This document shows, piece after piece, positions 9,401-17,693 of a stretch of DNA of 64,000 nucleotides. A program made the position numbers and the translations under genes. The stretch comes from Bin5 sp022821545. GTDB taxonomy: Bacteria > Chloroflexota > Anaerolineae > Caldilineales > Caldilineaceae. The notes beneath the pieces were generated by a model, which worked only from the letters and a program-made list of their open reading frames with translations, was not told the origin of the DNA and searched no databases. Within the stretch, counting starts at the first letter, position 1. Each line of letters begins with the position of its first letter. The stretch covers positions 1,364,001 through 1,428,000 of the forward strand of contig CAXXLO010000002.1 of assembly GCA_963664085.2 (NCBI GenBank). The letters run 5' to 3'.

Positions 9401-11621
9401 GGACAAACTGATGGACCGTGCGCTGCTCTGGCTCCACGAGCAGGGGGCTATTCAACTGAACAAGGGGCTGGCGGTGTTCCGCCCGGCTATGACCATTCGC
9501 CTGCAGCAGGAACGACGCGGATTCGCCGAAACCGACTTCCGCTCCCTCAAATTCCATTACGACGAACAGGTGCTGCAGATCCACGTGATGGCGGAATTCG
9601 CGCAGCAGGGACTGGGCTCGATGGCCGACGCTCTGCGCTTGGCGATGGACTACTTCAGTTTACCCCAAGAGGAGTTTTTGCATCGCTGGCTGCCGGATCG
9701 CGACAGAGAAATCTCGCGGCAGACCACACCTGAGTCATGGCGGACCATCGTAGAAAGCCTGAACAATCCCATCCAGCGCCGTATCGTAGCAGATGATCGG
9801 GAGCGGACGAACGTGCTGGTGCTCGCCGGGCCCGGCTCCGGTAAGACGCGAGTCCTGGTGCATCGTATCGCCTATCTGATACGCGTGAGACGCGAAAACC
9901 CGCGCAGCATCCTGGCGCTCGCGTACAACCGCCACGCCGCTGTCGAAATCCGCCGCCGCCTGGCTGACCTGATCGGCGATGATGCTCGCGGAATAATCGT
10001 GCTGACCTGCCACGCGCTCGCAATGCGCCTGACGGGAGCCAGCTTTTCGGGGCGGGCGAACCGTCTGGACGACGACGATTTCAGAACAATTCTCCGCCAG
10101 GCGACCTCTCTTCTACGCGGGGAAGGACTGCCGCCCGAAGAAGCGGACGAAATGCGGGCGCGCCTGCTGGCAGGTTTCCGCTGGATACTGGTGGACGAAT
10201 ATCAGGACATTGGCCAGGACGAGTACAGTCTGATCTCCGCGCTGGCGGGTCGAACTCTTGCTGAAGAGGACGATAAGCTGAGCCTCTTCGCGGTGGGCGA
10301 CGACGACCAGAACATCTATGCCTTCAGTGGCGCGTCGGTCGAGTTTATCCGCCGTTTCGAGGAAGACTACAAAGCCAGGTCTTTCTATCTGACCGACAAC
10401 TACCGCTCCACCGCCCACATTATCGACGCCGCCAATGCGGTAATCGCGCCGGCGCGGCAACGGATGAAGACAGAACATCCAATTCATATTGATCGAGCGC
10501 GCAGGAAGGACCAGGACGGCGGCCTGTGGACTGAACTTGACCCGGTCGTCCAGGGTAGAGTTCAAATACTGCCGGTCGGCGACACGCCTGTCACCCAGGC
10601 GCAGGCGGTCATCGCCGAGTTGAGGCGGCTTTCGGGTCTGACGCCGGATTGGAATTGGTCTACCTGCGCGGTGGTGGCGCGTGAATGGAGTTACCTGGAT
10701 CCCGTGCGCACCCTCTGCGAACTTGAAGGGATTCCGGCGCAGATGGCGAACGAAGACTCTTCGGCCGTCTGGCATCTGCGGGAGACACAGGCACTCGTGA
10801 ACTGGCTGCGCGGGAGAGAATCGCGCTTGGTGCAAAGCGCCGATTTCAAAGATTGGTTGAGAGGGCAGCCTGCAAACCCTTGGATTGAACTGTTGGAGGA
10901 AGCGTTAGCCGCTTACGAGTTGGAGACTGGCGGCGCCGAAACTGCGGTGGACCAGTTCATCGAATGGCTGGCCGAGTGGGGACGTGATCTGCGGCGCCGT
11001 CAGCGCGGCCTGCTCCTGCTAACCGCCCATCGCGCCAAGGGACTGGAGTTCGACCACGTGGTTGTGCTGGATGGAGGCTGGGATCGCTTCAGCCGCGGCG
11101 AGGATGCCGACGCCCCGCGCCGGCTTTACTACGTCGCCATGAGCCGCGCCCGGCAGACCCTCACATTGGCGCGCCTGCCGGGCAAGCACCCATACCAGAA
11201 AGCCTTCCAGGATAATCCCTCGGTGCTGCGACGCCAACCGCCGGTCACACTGCCGCCGGGGGCGCCGGAACTCGCCCGCAGATATCGACGACTCGGCTTG
11301 AGCGATGTCTTTCTGAGCTTCGCGGGATACAGACACCCCAACAACCCCCTGCACCGCGCCATTGCCGAGCTTTCCCCGGGCGACCCACTGCAGGTACGGG
11401 TCGGCGGAAAGCGGTGGGAGCTACTTGATCACAGAGGGATGGTCGTCGGCCAGCTTGCCGGTAACTTCAAAGCCCCTTCGGGAACGCGATGCACCTCTGC
11501 CAAAGTCCTGGCCATCGCTACTTGGAGCCGCGAATATTCAGAGCCGCAGTACCAAAACAACCTTCGCTGCGATAATTGGGAAGTAGTCGTGCCGGAACTC
11601 GTGTTTGAGCCGGATGCGTAG
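6489..11621 (+). CDS. Giant fusion helicase: DEDD exonuclease + RecQ-type helicase + UvrD-type helicase
   Basis: The 1710-residue protein joins three nucleic-acid modules. Residues 18-150 look like a DnaQ-fold 3'-5' exonuclease, with DLE near 22, GHNLIEFD near 75 and a D-x3-D motif near 136-141. A small Cys cluster (C-x4-C-x2-C, ~264-272) follows. Residues ~300-640 form a RecQ-like SF2 helicase with Walker A GTGKS (~324), DEAH (~425) and the QEAGRAGRD arginine-finger motif (~616). Residues ~1090-1570 form a UvrD/Rep-like SF1 helicase with GPGSGKT (~1113), VDEYQD (~1234), a DDDQNIYAFSGA motif (~1270) and YVAMSRA (~1546). I chose the ATG at 6489; an in-frame TTG at 6474 is less likely. It stands alone between two ogt relics. 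A role in DNA repair or phage defence is inferred. Confidence 0.88.
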   Translation: MRSNTIGPPDGDSRRPFDCISLDLEVDVQDRRIHKFAGVRPVTGQSLIFPAAGARLDAALAKLDDLADSAEFLLGHNLIEFDLPHLQAANPRLRLLKLPAVDTLRLNPLAFPRNPYHHLVKHYQDGQLIRERKNDPELDARLTLEVFDNQQGALRAMPPDLLTAWHWLTTREDGAGFDRFFASVRQSRRPSDNEAHYAIHSRLAGNACRTHARELMKDAARYGWPLAYALAWLSVSGGSSVMPPWVRHQFPDAGQLVRRLRDTACADPACDWCRERHDARRELKRWFGFPDFRPKPADEVGRPIQQSVVEAAMAGENLLAILPTGTGKSVCYQVPALSRYDKTGALTVVISPLVALMADQVTGLEALGIGCCVTVNSLLSMPERADALDRVRLGDAGILLISPEQLRSVSLRRVLDQREIGAWVMDEAHCLSEWGHDFRPDYRYVGRFIRERAGEETPPPLLCLTATAKPDVKAGIVDYFRKELGIELKVFDGGAQRTNLEFVVAKTSTEAKHAHVHQILMADLPADRPGGAIIYCATRRQTEELAAFLQEKAMGADFFHAGLPPETKKEIQQNFINGKLRALAATNAFGMGIDKPDVRVVIHADIPGSLENYLQEAGRAGRDQQAARCVLLYTQDDVERQFGMSARSRLTRREIHGVLRALRNLDRKKRLDGEVVATAGEILGEDEEKVFERDSTTDDTRVRTAVAWLEQAVLLTREENRVQVFPSSLRVNSKEEARARLEKARIGHTARRQLLAICEKLLETSADESVTTDDLMLASGLNSEGVRGALYDLERLGIASNDTAITAFVHAGVARSSQRRFLAAAELEQALIDLLQEMAPDMSKGDTHPLHLRLATQRLKDDGHSHALPELVRRLVNSIAADGRGEGGGGGSINVRGRDRETVHVTLQREWRDLEKTAELRRAAARRLLDHLLNCLPREARGTDLLAETTLGKLLSAVQSDLTLISKIRRPDKLMDRALLWLHEQGAIQLNKGLAVFRPAMTIRLQQERRGFAETDFRSLKFHYDEQVLQIHVMAEFAQQGLGSMADALRLAMDYFSLPQEEFLHRWLPDRDREISRQTTPESWRTIVESLNNPIQRRIVADDRERTNVLVLAGPGSGKTRVLVHRIAYLIRVRRENPRSILALAYNRHAAVEIRRRLADLIGDDARGIIVLTCHALAMRLTGASFSGRANRLDDDDFRTILRQATSLLRGEGLPPEEADEMRARLLAGFRWILVDEYQDIGQDEYSLISALAGRTLAEEDDKLSLFAVGDDDQNIYAFSGASVEFIRRFEEDYKARSFYLTDNYRSTAHIIDAANAVIAPARQRMKTEHPIHIDRARRKDQDGGLWTELDPVVQGRVQILPVGDTPVTQAQAVIAELRRLSGLTPDWNWSTCAVVAREWSYLDPVRTLCELEGIPAQMANEDSSAVWHLRETQALVNWLRGRESRLVQSADFKDWLRGQPANPWIELLEEALAAYELETGGAETAVDQFIEWLAEWGRDLRRRQRGLLLLTAHRAKGLEFDHVVVLDGGWDRFSRGEDADAPRRLYYVAMSRARQTLTLARLPGKHPYQKAFQDNPSVLRRQPPVTLPPGAPELARRYRRLGLSDVFLSFAGYRHPNNPLHRAIAELSPGDPLQVRVGGKRWELLDHRGMVVGQLAGNFKAPSGTRCTSAKVLAIATWSREYSEPQYQNNLRCDNWEVVVPELVFEPDA

Positions 11622-11622
11622 T

Positions 11623-11700
11623 CTCCACCGCACGCACGGCCCTGGGTTGTCGATGGCGTCGGCAATGTCCTGATAGCTGGCAGTGTGGTTCAGCAATCGC
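11623..11700 (-). pseudogene. Second ogt scrap, middle of an O6-alkylguanine-DNA alkyltransferase
   Basis: The minus strand encodes HTASYQDIADAIDNP and then, after a small frameshift, AVRAV. This matches the central part of the intact Ogt at 12204-12683. Homology starts two bases after the helicase stop codon and fades near 11700. The stretch at 11623-11651 is also a near copy of 6221-6251 in the left ogt relic, so the helicase gene is bracketed by imperfect ~30-bp direct repeats of ogt origin. No complete product can be made. Confidence 0.75.
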
Positions 11701-11815
11701 CGATCGAATACCGCATCATTCACTTTCAGCATTCAGTAGTTTCATAATTTGGTTGACTACAGCTTGTCTTAGTTTCGGTTTCACGTGGGCAACCGCCTTT
11801 ACAACAATTCCAATA

Positions 11816-11878
11816 TTAGCGGTGCATAGTAAACGGGAAGCGGACAAATACGATATCCCCTACTGAAATGCCTGCCAT
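11816..11878 (-). pseudogene. Remnant of a MazF/PemK-type toxin N-terminus
   Basis: The minus strand reads MAGISVGDIVFVRFPFTMHR and then a stop. The GDIVxVxFPFT start is the hallmark of MazF/PemK/CcdB-fold mRNA interferases, which are normally about 110 residues long. Its ATG lies inside the 3' end of the antitoxin-like frame, as in toxin-antitoxin operons. A further short frame (about 11714-11815) ending in KLRQAVVNQIMKLLN could be the displaced C-terminus. The toxin is too short to be active. Confidence 0.6.
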
Positions 11879-11985
11879 GCCTCATCTTCCTCTGGCCTGT
11901 CCCAGTCTTCAGCCAAGCATTTTTCACTCAACAGAGCGCTTTCACCTGCCTCTGAAATTGCTCGTTTTTCTGTTCTCATCACCAT
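11860..11985 (-). pseudogene. Remnant of a toxin-antitoxin antitoxin (DUF2281-like C-terminus)
   Basis: This 41-residue minus-strand frame carries ESALLSEKCLAEDWDRPEED and ends EAWQAFQ, the acidic tail typical of small antitoxins paired with MazF/PemK toxins. The usual N-terminal half is absent; the frame continues upstream as unrelated sequence. The toxin-like ATG at 11878 overlaps its end. Together the two pieces look like a decayed toxin-antitoxin operon inside the ~580-bp non-coding stretch between the helicase and ogt. The rest of that stretch (about 11986-12203) holds nothing I recognise. Confidence 0.55.
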
Positions 11986-12203
11986 GCCTCGCAAATTCAA
12001 ATTCTCGATCTTCGCCCAGTCGATAAAGGCCATGGCGATGCCAGCGGACAGTTCGCCATGGCCGTATCATAGTATCGTCACGCTAACCGTTGCAAATCGC
12101 TTTGTCATGCTGAAATCCCGCAGGTTGCGATTGTTGTCTGAAATGTTCTGCCAAGCAACGCGCCGTTTGTCCCTGATGATCTGGTCTTTCAGCGTAAAGC
12201 GTT

Positions 12204-12683
12204 CTACACCAACAGCACCCCCTCATGCCTTAACAACCACTCCTTACGCCACAGCCCACCCCCATACCCCGTCAACTTCGCACGCCCGCCGCTGCCGATA
12301 ATCCGGTGACACGGCACGACAATGGCGACCGGATTTCGCCCATTGGCCGCGCCCACCGCACGCACCGCCTTGGGGTTGTCGATGGCTGCGGCGATCTCCT
12401 GATAGCTTGCCGTCTGACCGTAGCCGACGCTGAGAAGCTGCTGCCAGACCTGGCGCTGAAACGGCGTGCCCTCCAGGGCAAGGGGAAGATCGAAGCAGCG
12501 TAACTCGCCGGCGAAATAGGCGTCCAGCTGACGCCGCGCCTCCTCCAGCAGCGGATGCCCACTCGCCTCTTCACCCTCTCCTGCCTGTTCCCCGGCGAAT
12601 TCGACTCTACCCACCGCCGTGTCCGTAGCGTGAATCTCAATAAACCCGATAGGGGATTCGTAGTTCATTACCGATAAAGACAT
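12204..12683 (-). CDS. ogt: Methylated-DNA--[protein]-cysteine S-methyltransferase
   Basis: The 159-residue protein has the normal length of single-domain Ogt. It repairs O6-alkylguanine by transferring the alkyl group to its own cysteine. The helix-turn-helix/arginine-finger segment reads NPKAVRAVGAANGRNP, followed by the active-site PCHR and IIGSGGRAKLTGYGGG near the C-terminus. The N-terminal ribonuclease-H-like domain is present (YESPIG start). The gene is monocistronic, about 100 bp from the NurA stop on the same strand. Two broken relatives lie at 6099-6300 and 11623-11700, so this locus has duplicated or recombined repeatedly. Confidence 0.93.
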   Translation of the reverse strand: MSLSVMNYESPIGFIEIHATDTAVGRVEFAGEQAGEGEEASGHPLLEEARRQLDAYFAGELRCFDLPLALEGTPFQRQVWQQLLSVGYGQTASYQEIAAAIDNPKAVRAVGAANGRNPVAIVVPCHRIIGSGGRAKLTGYGGGLWRKEWLLRHEGVLLV

Positions 12684-12789
12684 TGCTCACTCCGTGCCTA
12701 TTGCGATTGGAAACTTGAGATTATGCCGGCCTGCCGTGCGCCAGTGACCTGTATACCTGCTGACCGCTGAAATCTAGCCACTGCCGTTC

Positions 12790-14001
12790 TTACCGCCGCA
12801 GTTGCTTACTCCGCTGCTTGCGCGTGACCGTCATCGCCAAGCCCTGCTCCTGCAGAAAATCCTGGTAGAGCCGGTAAAAACGCTGGCGGTCCTGCTGCTG
12901 GATGACCGCGGTAACGTCCGCCGCCTCCAGCACATAGGGATAGCCGCCGCCGGCAACCGCCTCGGCCAGAACGACTGCAACGATTTCGTCGGCGCGGCCG
13001 GACTCCAGCAGCCAGCGCGGCAACTCCAGCCGGGCCGGCGCGTTCTCCATGCTCAACCGCGCCAGGCAGAAGCAGACCTGTTTATAGAAGTCGGCCCGGC
13101 CTGCATCACTAAGACGGTCTGGGCGAGCGCACACCCAGAACGGGCTTCGGTCCCCCCAATCGGGCAGGGTTGACGCCAGCAGGTACGCGTCGTTGATCTG
13201 CCCCGGCGCCGGCAGGCCATGCAGCGTCGCCAGCAGGGTAACGAGGTCGCGGCTGTAGGTGTTGTCCACATAGCCGACCAGCGGCGTACGCGTGCGCTCG
13301 GAGCAGGCCAGCAGCGCCTGCACAGCCTGGATATAACCGTGCTCACGGCCGGCGCGCAGCTGCCCGGCGAAGGAGATGATCAGCGAACCGTCGAAAAAAC
13401 AGACCGGCCTGCGCTCAAACGGCCGTTCCGCACAGCGCTCCATGAACTCACACAGCTTGGCGCACTCGAGGACGAACCGCTCCTGGTTCACGCGCCAGTT
13501 GGGGAAGACGCTGTCGTCGCCGCCGGAGTCGAGCAGCTCATCCGGGGCCAGCACCTCAAAGGCGATATCCTTTTCATAGCGGCCGGCCGCGTCACCATCC
13601 GTTGCCGGGCGCCGGTCATTGAAGAACCAGCCGATCTGCACCGCGCCCACCGGCGGGGCGTAGTCTGTGGTCGGTACGATCTGGCTGCCGTCCACCGCCA
13701 GCACCGGCCGGCCTTCGAGCGCCGCCAGTGCCCATTGCTGGGCCTGTTCGCGGTTCTGCCAGCCCGCGCCCAGTGGGATGCGCATTCCAACTGCGCGGTC
13801 GAACTCCGCGGTGGGCAGTGCGCCGGGCCAGTCATTGTCGATGGCGTCGAGTTTGCGGCTCAGGGAAGCTGCAGAATCGGCCTCCACCTCCTCCAACCAT
13901 CCCTGCATACGCTTCCGCTCCTCCAGCCGGTTGCGGTCGTATACGGAGAACAGGTCCCTTTTCCGTTCCAAGGCGGCCGCCGCCGCGCTTCGCACAAACA
14001 T
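12790..14001 (-). CDS. NurA domain-containing nuclease
   Basis: The 403-residue protein has the NurA layout: AVDGSQI near residue 103 with the first metal-binding Asp, FFDGSLI near residue 202, and a C-terminal YPYVLEAADVTAVI segment. NurA nucleases are Mn-dependent 5'-3' exonucleases and endonucleases that normally work with the HerA hexameric ATPase in DNA end resection. No HerA-like gene is next to it here; the divergent neighbour is an SMC/OLD-like AAA ATPase. The N-terminus (residues 10-60) is a charged coiled-coil-like helix. Repair or resection is the likely role. Confidence 0.82.
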   Translation of the reverse strand: MFVRSAAAAALERKRDLFSVYDRNRLEERKRMQGWLEEVEADSAASLSRKLDAIDNDWPGALPTAEFDRAVGMRIPLGAGWQNREQAQQWALAALEGRPVLAVDGSQIVPTTDYAPPVGAVQIGWFFNDRRPATDGDAAGRYEKDIAFEVLAPDELLDSGGDDSVFPNWRVNQERFVLECAKLCEFMERCAERPFERRPVCFFDGSLIISFAGQLRAGREHGYIQAVQALLACSERTRTPLVGYVDNTYSRDLVTLLATLHGLPAPGQINDAYLLASTLPDWGDRSPFWVCARPDRLSDAGRADFYKQVCFCLARLSMENAPARLELPRWLLESGRADEIVAVVLAEAVAGGGYPYVLEAADVTAVIQQQDRQRFYRLYQDFLQEQGLAMTVTRKQRSKQLRR

Positions 14002-14127
14002 GCAATCTCTCCTCTACAAGATATGAACATCGGCTTGACCGCGCTGCGTGTTACGCCCTGGCGGCCTCTTGTTACGCATAGCCCAACCCGGACCTTCCAA
14101 GTATAGCACATTCGTGCATATCTTTCC

Positions 14128-14155
14128 TTGCACAATCCGCCTATGTTATTATAGA
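14128..14155 (+). promoter_or_regulatory. Candidate sigma70-like promoter for the AAA ATPase
   Basis: TTGCAC at 14128-14133 and TATAGA at 14150-14155 are separated by 16 bp and lie about 75 bp upstream of the ATPase ATG, in the AT-rich gap between the divergent nurA and ATPase genes. The match is moderate. Confidence 0.35.
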
Positions 14156-14231
14156 AGGTACTCTGGTGACGGCCGCCGCGTGAAACCCGGCCGAGTTAGA
14201 CAGAATATGAACAATCCCTGGAGACGCCGCC

Positions 14232-15545
14232 ATGCTGAAGCGCATACATATCCGTGGTTACAAGTCTCTTGAAGACGTAGAGGTGAATCTGTCCCAGCTC
14301 GTGGTCCTGTTCGGGCCGAATGCCGCCGGCAAGAGCAATTTTCTGGACGCGCTGCAACTGCTATCGAAACTGGGGACGAGCCGCACGCTCAAGGAGGCCT
14401 TTGATCCCCCCTATCGGGGCAAACCGCTTGAGTCCTTTACCATCGGGGACGGAGGAATCAAGGGGTTACTTGAACAGGAGAGTCTGCGCTTCTCCATCGA
14501 GGCTGATCTCAGACTGTCGGACGCAGTGATCGATGCGGTCAACCGGCAGATACGTGAGATGCGCCGTCCGAGCGGCGAAAACGGGTTGAATGAAGGGAAT
14601 AGGGGTCCCGCGCCCGTGCGCGAACGGGACCTTCGCTACCGTATCGAAGTAGAGATGCTTCCCCAATCGGGTGTCCTGCGCGTGACCGACGAATATCTGG
14701 CCGCCTTGAACTCGATTGGCGAGCCGACCGGCAAACGCAAACCCTTCATTGAAGGGCAGGGGGAGAAGATACACCTGCGCTTGGAGGGGCAGGCGCATCC
14801 TACTTACTATGATCGTTACCTGGACCACAGCATCCTCTCCATGCCGCACTATCCACCGCACTATCCGCACCTGGTGGCGGCGCGGCGCGAACTGGAAAAC
14901 TGGCTGTTCTTCTACTTCGAGCCACGGGAACGCATGCGCGCGGCCAATCCAGTCAAGGAAGTGCGTCATCTGGGACTGATGGGGGAAGAACTCGCTGCCT
15001 TTCTCAACACCATGAAGTCGCTTGACAGGAAGCGGTTCAAGGCGGTCGAAAAGGCGTTGCATACCCTTTTACCCGATTTCGATGGTATTGAAGTCGATGT
15101 GAGCGATCTTGGCGAAGTCGAACTACGCCTCAGAGAAGGCGGCGTAGCAATGCCGGCTCGCGTGCTCTCCGAAGGCACGTTGCGGCTGCTCGGCCTGTTG
15201 GCACTGACCGGAGTTGAAAATGCCCCGGCGCTGGTCGGATTCGAAGAACCGGAGAATGGCGTCCACCCACGCCGGATCCGATTGATCGCGGAACTCCTGA
15301 AAACACAGGAAATCCTCAATCAGACTCAGCACATCATCACAACGCACTCGCCGATCCTTCCCGATCTGCTGGATGACAAGTCTCTGTACGTGGTTAGCCG
15401 CCTAAATCGCCAGACCCATATCGATCCGTTTGCTACCGGTTGGGGGCCATTGGGACGAGGGAATGAAGGAGACCGAACGCTTGATGACGGTCCGGAGAGG
15501 CTCCCTGTTTCGGAACGCATTTTAAGGGGAGACTTCGATGCCTAG
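14232..15545 (+). CDS. AAA family ATPase, SMC/OLD-like (AAA_21 type)
   Basis: The 437-residue protein starts with the RecF/SMC-type fold: IHIRGYKSLEDVEVNL, then Walker A GPNAAGKSN near residue 30. The C-terminal half holds the ABC-like signature region (LSEGTLRLLGLLAL, ~312-325), Walker B ending VGFEEPENGVHP (~335-346) and the H-loop ITTHSP (~370). The middle segment is variable and helical. There is no TOPRIM nuclease domain, so this is not a full OLD nuclease. Relatives are often found in defence islands with a small partner gene, but no convincing partner follows; the downstream 163 bp appear non-coding. It is divergent from nurA. Confidence 0.8.
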   Translation: MLKRIHIRGYKSLEDVEVNLSQLVVLFGPNAAGKSNFLDALQLLSKLGTSRTLKEAFDPPYRGKPLESFTIGDGGIKGLLEQESLRFSIEADLRLSDAVIDAVNRQIREMRRPSGENGLNEGNRGPAPVRERDLRYRIEVEMLPQSGVLRVTDEYLAALNSIGEPTGKRKPFIEGQGEKIHLRLEGQAHPTYYDRYLDHSILSMPHYPPHYPHLVAARRELENWLFFYFEPRERMRAANPVKEVRHLGLMGEELAAFLNTMKSLDRKRFKAVEKALHTLLPDFDGIEVDVSDLGEVELRLREGGVAMPARVLSEGTLRLLGLLALTGVENAPALVGFEEPENGVHPRRIRLIAELLKTQEILNQTQHIITTHSPILPDLLDDKSLYVVSRLNRQTHIDPFATGWGPLGRGNEGDRTLDDGPERLPVSERILRGDFDA

Positions 15546-15708
15546 GTCTCAATGCGCCGCGACTTCATCATTTGAGCGCTTTTGGAGAGCAGGCACATCG
15601 TACTGGAGTCAGCTGTTCGTTGCTTGTTCAATCATGTTTTACCTCTTGAGCTGATTCCACGGAATTCGCCTTCTGCTGCATAGCCTACGTTCAATCGTCA
15701 CCGTAACC

Positions 15709-17286
15709 ATGTATCAGCCGCAACATTTGCCCTTGATGCCCCCAAACGAAGAGGAGAGTGTAAAGAAAAAAGAGGGGAAACGAGTTTCCCCCTCATTTGC
15801 CGCGCTGGGGCTCAGCATTCTGCTGCTGCTCATCCTGCTGGCCGCCTGCAGCGGTTTCCGCCCTTCAACCGCGGAAGAGGAAGACCCGCTGGCGGCGCTC
15901 GGCGCGATGCCGCACTATGAGATCGAGTTCTCCCTCAGCGACGATCTCATCTTTCTGCAAGGGTCGGCACATGTCCGCGTCCCGAACAACAGCGCCGACC
16001 CCTGGACGCACCTGGTCTTCCGCCTCTACCCGGCGTTGCCACACTACAACGGCGAGTTCAGCATTCAGAACGTGACCGTCGAGGGCAGTACCGCGCCCTT
16101 TACCTATCTGGAGCAGAACAGTGCCATACGGGTAGACCTCCCGCGCGCGCTGCTGCGCGGGCAGACAACGAATGTCTATCTGAGCTGGCGGCTGCGCATC
16201 CCCCACTGGGGTGCCGATACGACGGGAGCCTACCGTCTCTTCGGCCTCAGCCAGGAGTTCCTGAGCTTGCCGCTCTTTTACCCCTCTCTCGCCGTCTACA
16301 TGCCCGGGCCGACCGCGGCGAGCGGGCGCTGGTGGCTGGAGCGGGGCACCAGCCGCGGGGACGCGGCCTTCAACTATATCTCCCAATTCGTCGTTACCGG
16401 CACCGTCCCGATCGATCAGATCCCCGTTGCCAGCGGCCAGTTGATCTCCTCCACAGCGATCGATGACAAGCATATCCAACACCGTTGGGAGACGGAGCTG
16501 TCGCGCGAGTTCTTCATCCACATGAGCAACCGCTTCCAATCCGATAGCCTGGACGCATACGGCACGCGCGTCACCAGCTACTGGCTGCCGGGGCATGAGG
16601 AGGCGGGGCGGGCCGTACTGCAGCACACTGCGGCCGCGCTGCGGGTGTACAGCGACTGGTTTGGGGCCTATCCCTACCCGGAGCTGCGGGTGGCGTCCGC
16701 GCCGATCAGCTTCCGGGGCATGGAATACCCGCAGGTCTTTCTATTGGGTGTACAGCTATATGACCGCTACCGGGACCAGCTGGAGATCCGGGCGGTCCAC
16801 GAGGTCGCGCATCAGTGGTGGTACCAGCTTGTCCACAACGATCCCGTCAACGAGCCCTGGGTTGATGAGGGGCTGGCCGAATACTCCAGCCGCATCTACT
16901 ATGAGGCCGTGCATGGCCCCGACGCAGCCGACATCCTCGAATACCGCCGCTGGCAGGCGGTCGTTGACGGGTTGATCAGCCGCGAAGAGGACGCGGCGCT
17001 CGCGCAGCCTGTGACCGCCTTTGCAAACGGCAGCATTTACGAAGGCATCGTCTACGGCAAGGGCGCGCTCTTCTTCTCCGCAATCCGCCGGACGCTGGGA
17101 GAGCGGGCGTTCAAGCAGTTTCTCAAAAACTATCTGACCGACTATCAGTACAAAATCGTAACGCCCGGGGATATGTTGGCGGCGTTGCGCGGGGTCGATC
17201 CAGAGGTCGCCGACGTGCTGTTTACCGAATGGATCGGCCCGCTGGCGAGCCGGCCGCCGCCGCGTGCGGCGCGCCAGACCGAATGA
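15709..17286 (+). CDS. M1-family zinc aminopeptidase-like lipoprotein
   Basis: The 525-residue product has an N-terminal membrane segment ending in a lipobox (LLAAC, Cys ~47), so it is probably lipid-anchored outside the cytoplasmic membrane. The gluzincin motif HEVAH starts at residue 364 and is followed after exactly 18 residues by the third zinc ligand in DEGLAEY, as in M1 peptidases. The upstream GMEYP segment stands where M1 enzymes have GAMEN, so the substrate-binding loop is a variant. The N-terminal ~220 residues form the beta-rich saddle domain. The start is uncertain because no clear ribosome site precedes the ATG at 15709. crcB follows after 23 bp. Confidence 0.88.
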   Translation: MYQPQHLPLMPPNEEESVKKKEGKRVSPSFAALGLSILLLLILLAACSGFRPSTAEEEDPLAALGAMPHYEIEFSLSDDLIFLQGSAHVRVPNNSADPWTHLVFRLYPALPHYNGEFSIQNVTVEGSTAPFTYLEQNSAIRVDLPRALLRGQTTNVYLSWRLRIPHWGADTTGAYRLFGLSQEFLSLPLFYPSLAVYMPGPTAASGRWWLERGTSRGDAAFNYISQFVVTGTVPIDQIPVASGQLISSTAIDDKHIQHRWETELSREFFIHMSNRFQSDSLDAYGTRVTSYWLPGHEEAGRAVLQHTAAALRVYSDWFGAYPYPELRVASAPISFRGMEYPQVFLLGVQLYDRYRDQLEIRAVHEVAHQWWYQLVHNDPVNEPWVDEGLAEYSSRIYYEAVHGPDAADILEYRRWQAVVDGLISREEDAALAQPVTAFANGSIYEGIVYGKGALFFSAIRRTLGERAFKQFLKNYLTDYQYKIVTPGDMLAALRGVDPEVADVLFTEWIGPLASRPPPRAARQTE

Positions 17287-17309
17287 GCGCTGTGCAGCCG
17301 AGCTGAGCA

Positions 17310-17693
17310 ATGGCAAACGTTCTTTGGATCGGCCTGGGCGCCGTGCTGGGCGCGAACGCCCGCTACTTCGTCAGCCTGTGGCTGGCAGCGAAGCTGGGGC
17401 CGGCCTTCCCCTATGGAACGCTGACCGTCAACGCCGCCGGCAGCCTGCTGCTCGGCTTCCTGGTGGCGGCCGGCTCCCACTATCTTGCCCTGTCGCCCCA
17501 TCTACGGCTGCTGCTGTTTGTCGGCTTCCTCGGCTCCTTCACCACCTTCTCCACCTTCGCCGTCGAGAGCGTCGCCTTCTGGCAGAACGGCCGCGTCTGG
17601 GCCGGCCTGGTCAATATCCTCGCCAACAACGGCCTCAGCCTTCTCTGCGCCGCCCTCGGCATCCTGCTGGCCGGCCAGTTGCAAAAACCGTGA
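17310..17693 (+). CDS. crcB: Fluoride efflux channel CrcB/Fluc
   Basis: This 127-residue, four-helix membrane protein has the family hallmarks: GAVLGANARY in helix 1, TLTVNAAGSLLLG in helix 2 and the GSFTTFSTF segment in helix 3 that lines the fluoride path. Dual-topology dimers of Fluc export fluoride. It begins 23 bp after the peptidase gene and may share its transcript. No fluoride riboswitch is visible in that short gap. The following 277 bp to the fucosidase gene contain no convincing gene. Confidence 0.95.
   Translation: MANVLWIGLGAVLGANARYFVSLWLAAKLGPAFPYGTLTVNAAGSLLLGFLVAAGSHYLALSPHLRLLLFVGFLGSFTTFSTFAVESVAFWQNGRVWAGLVNILANNGLSLLCAALGILLAGQLQKP

Noticed and set aside
15538..15654. 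Partner gene beginning at the ATG that overlaps the AAA ATPase stop region
   Set aside because: The frame stops after about 38 residues and shows no known motif.
17286..17309. Possible fluoride riboswitch upstream of crcB
   Set aside because: The gap is only about 23 bp, too short for the aptamer, and no matching fold is seen.
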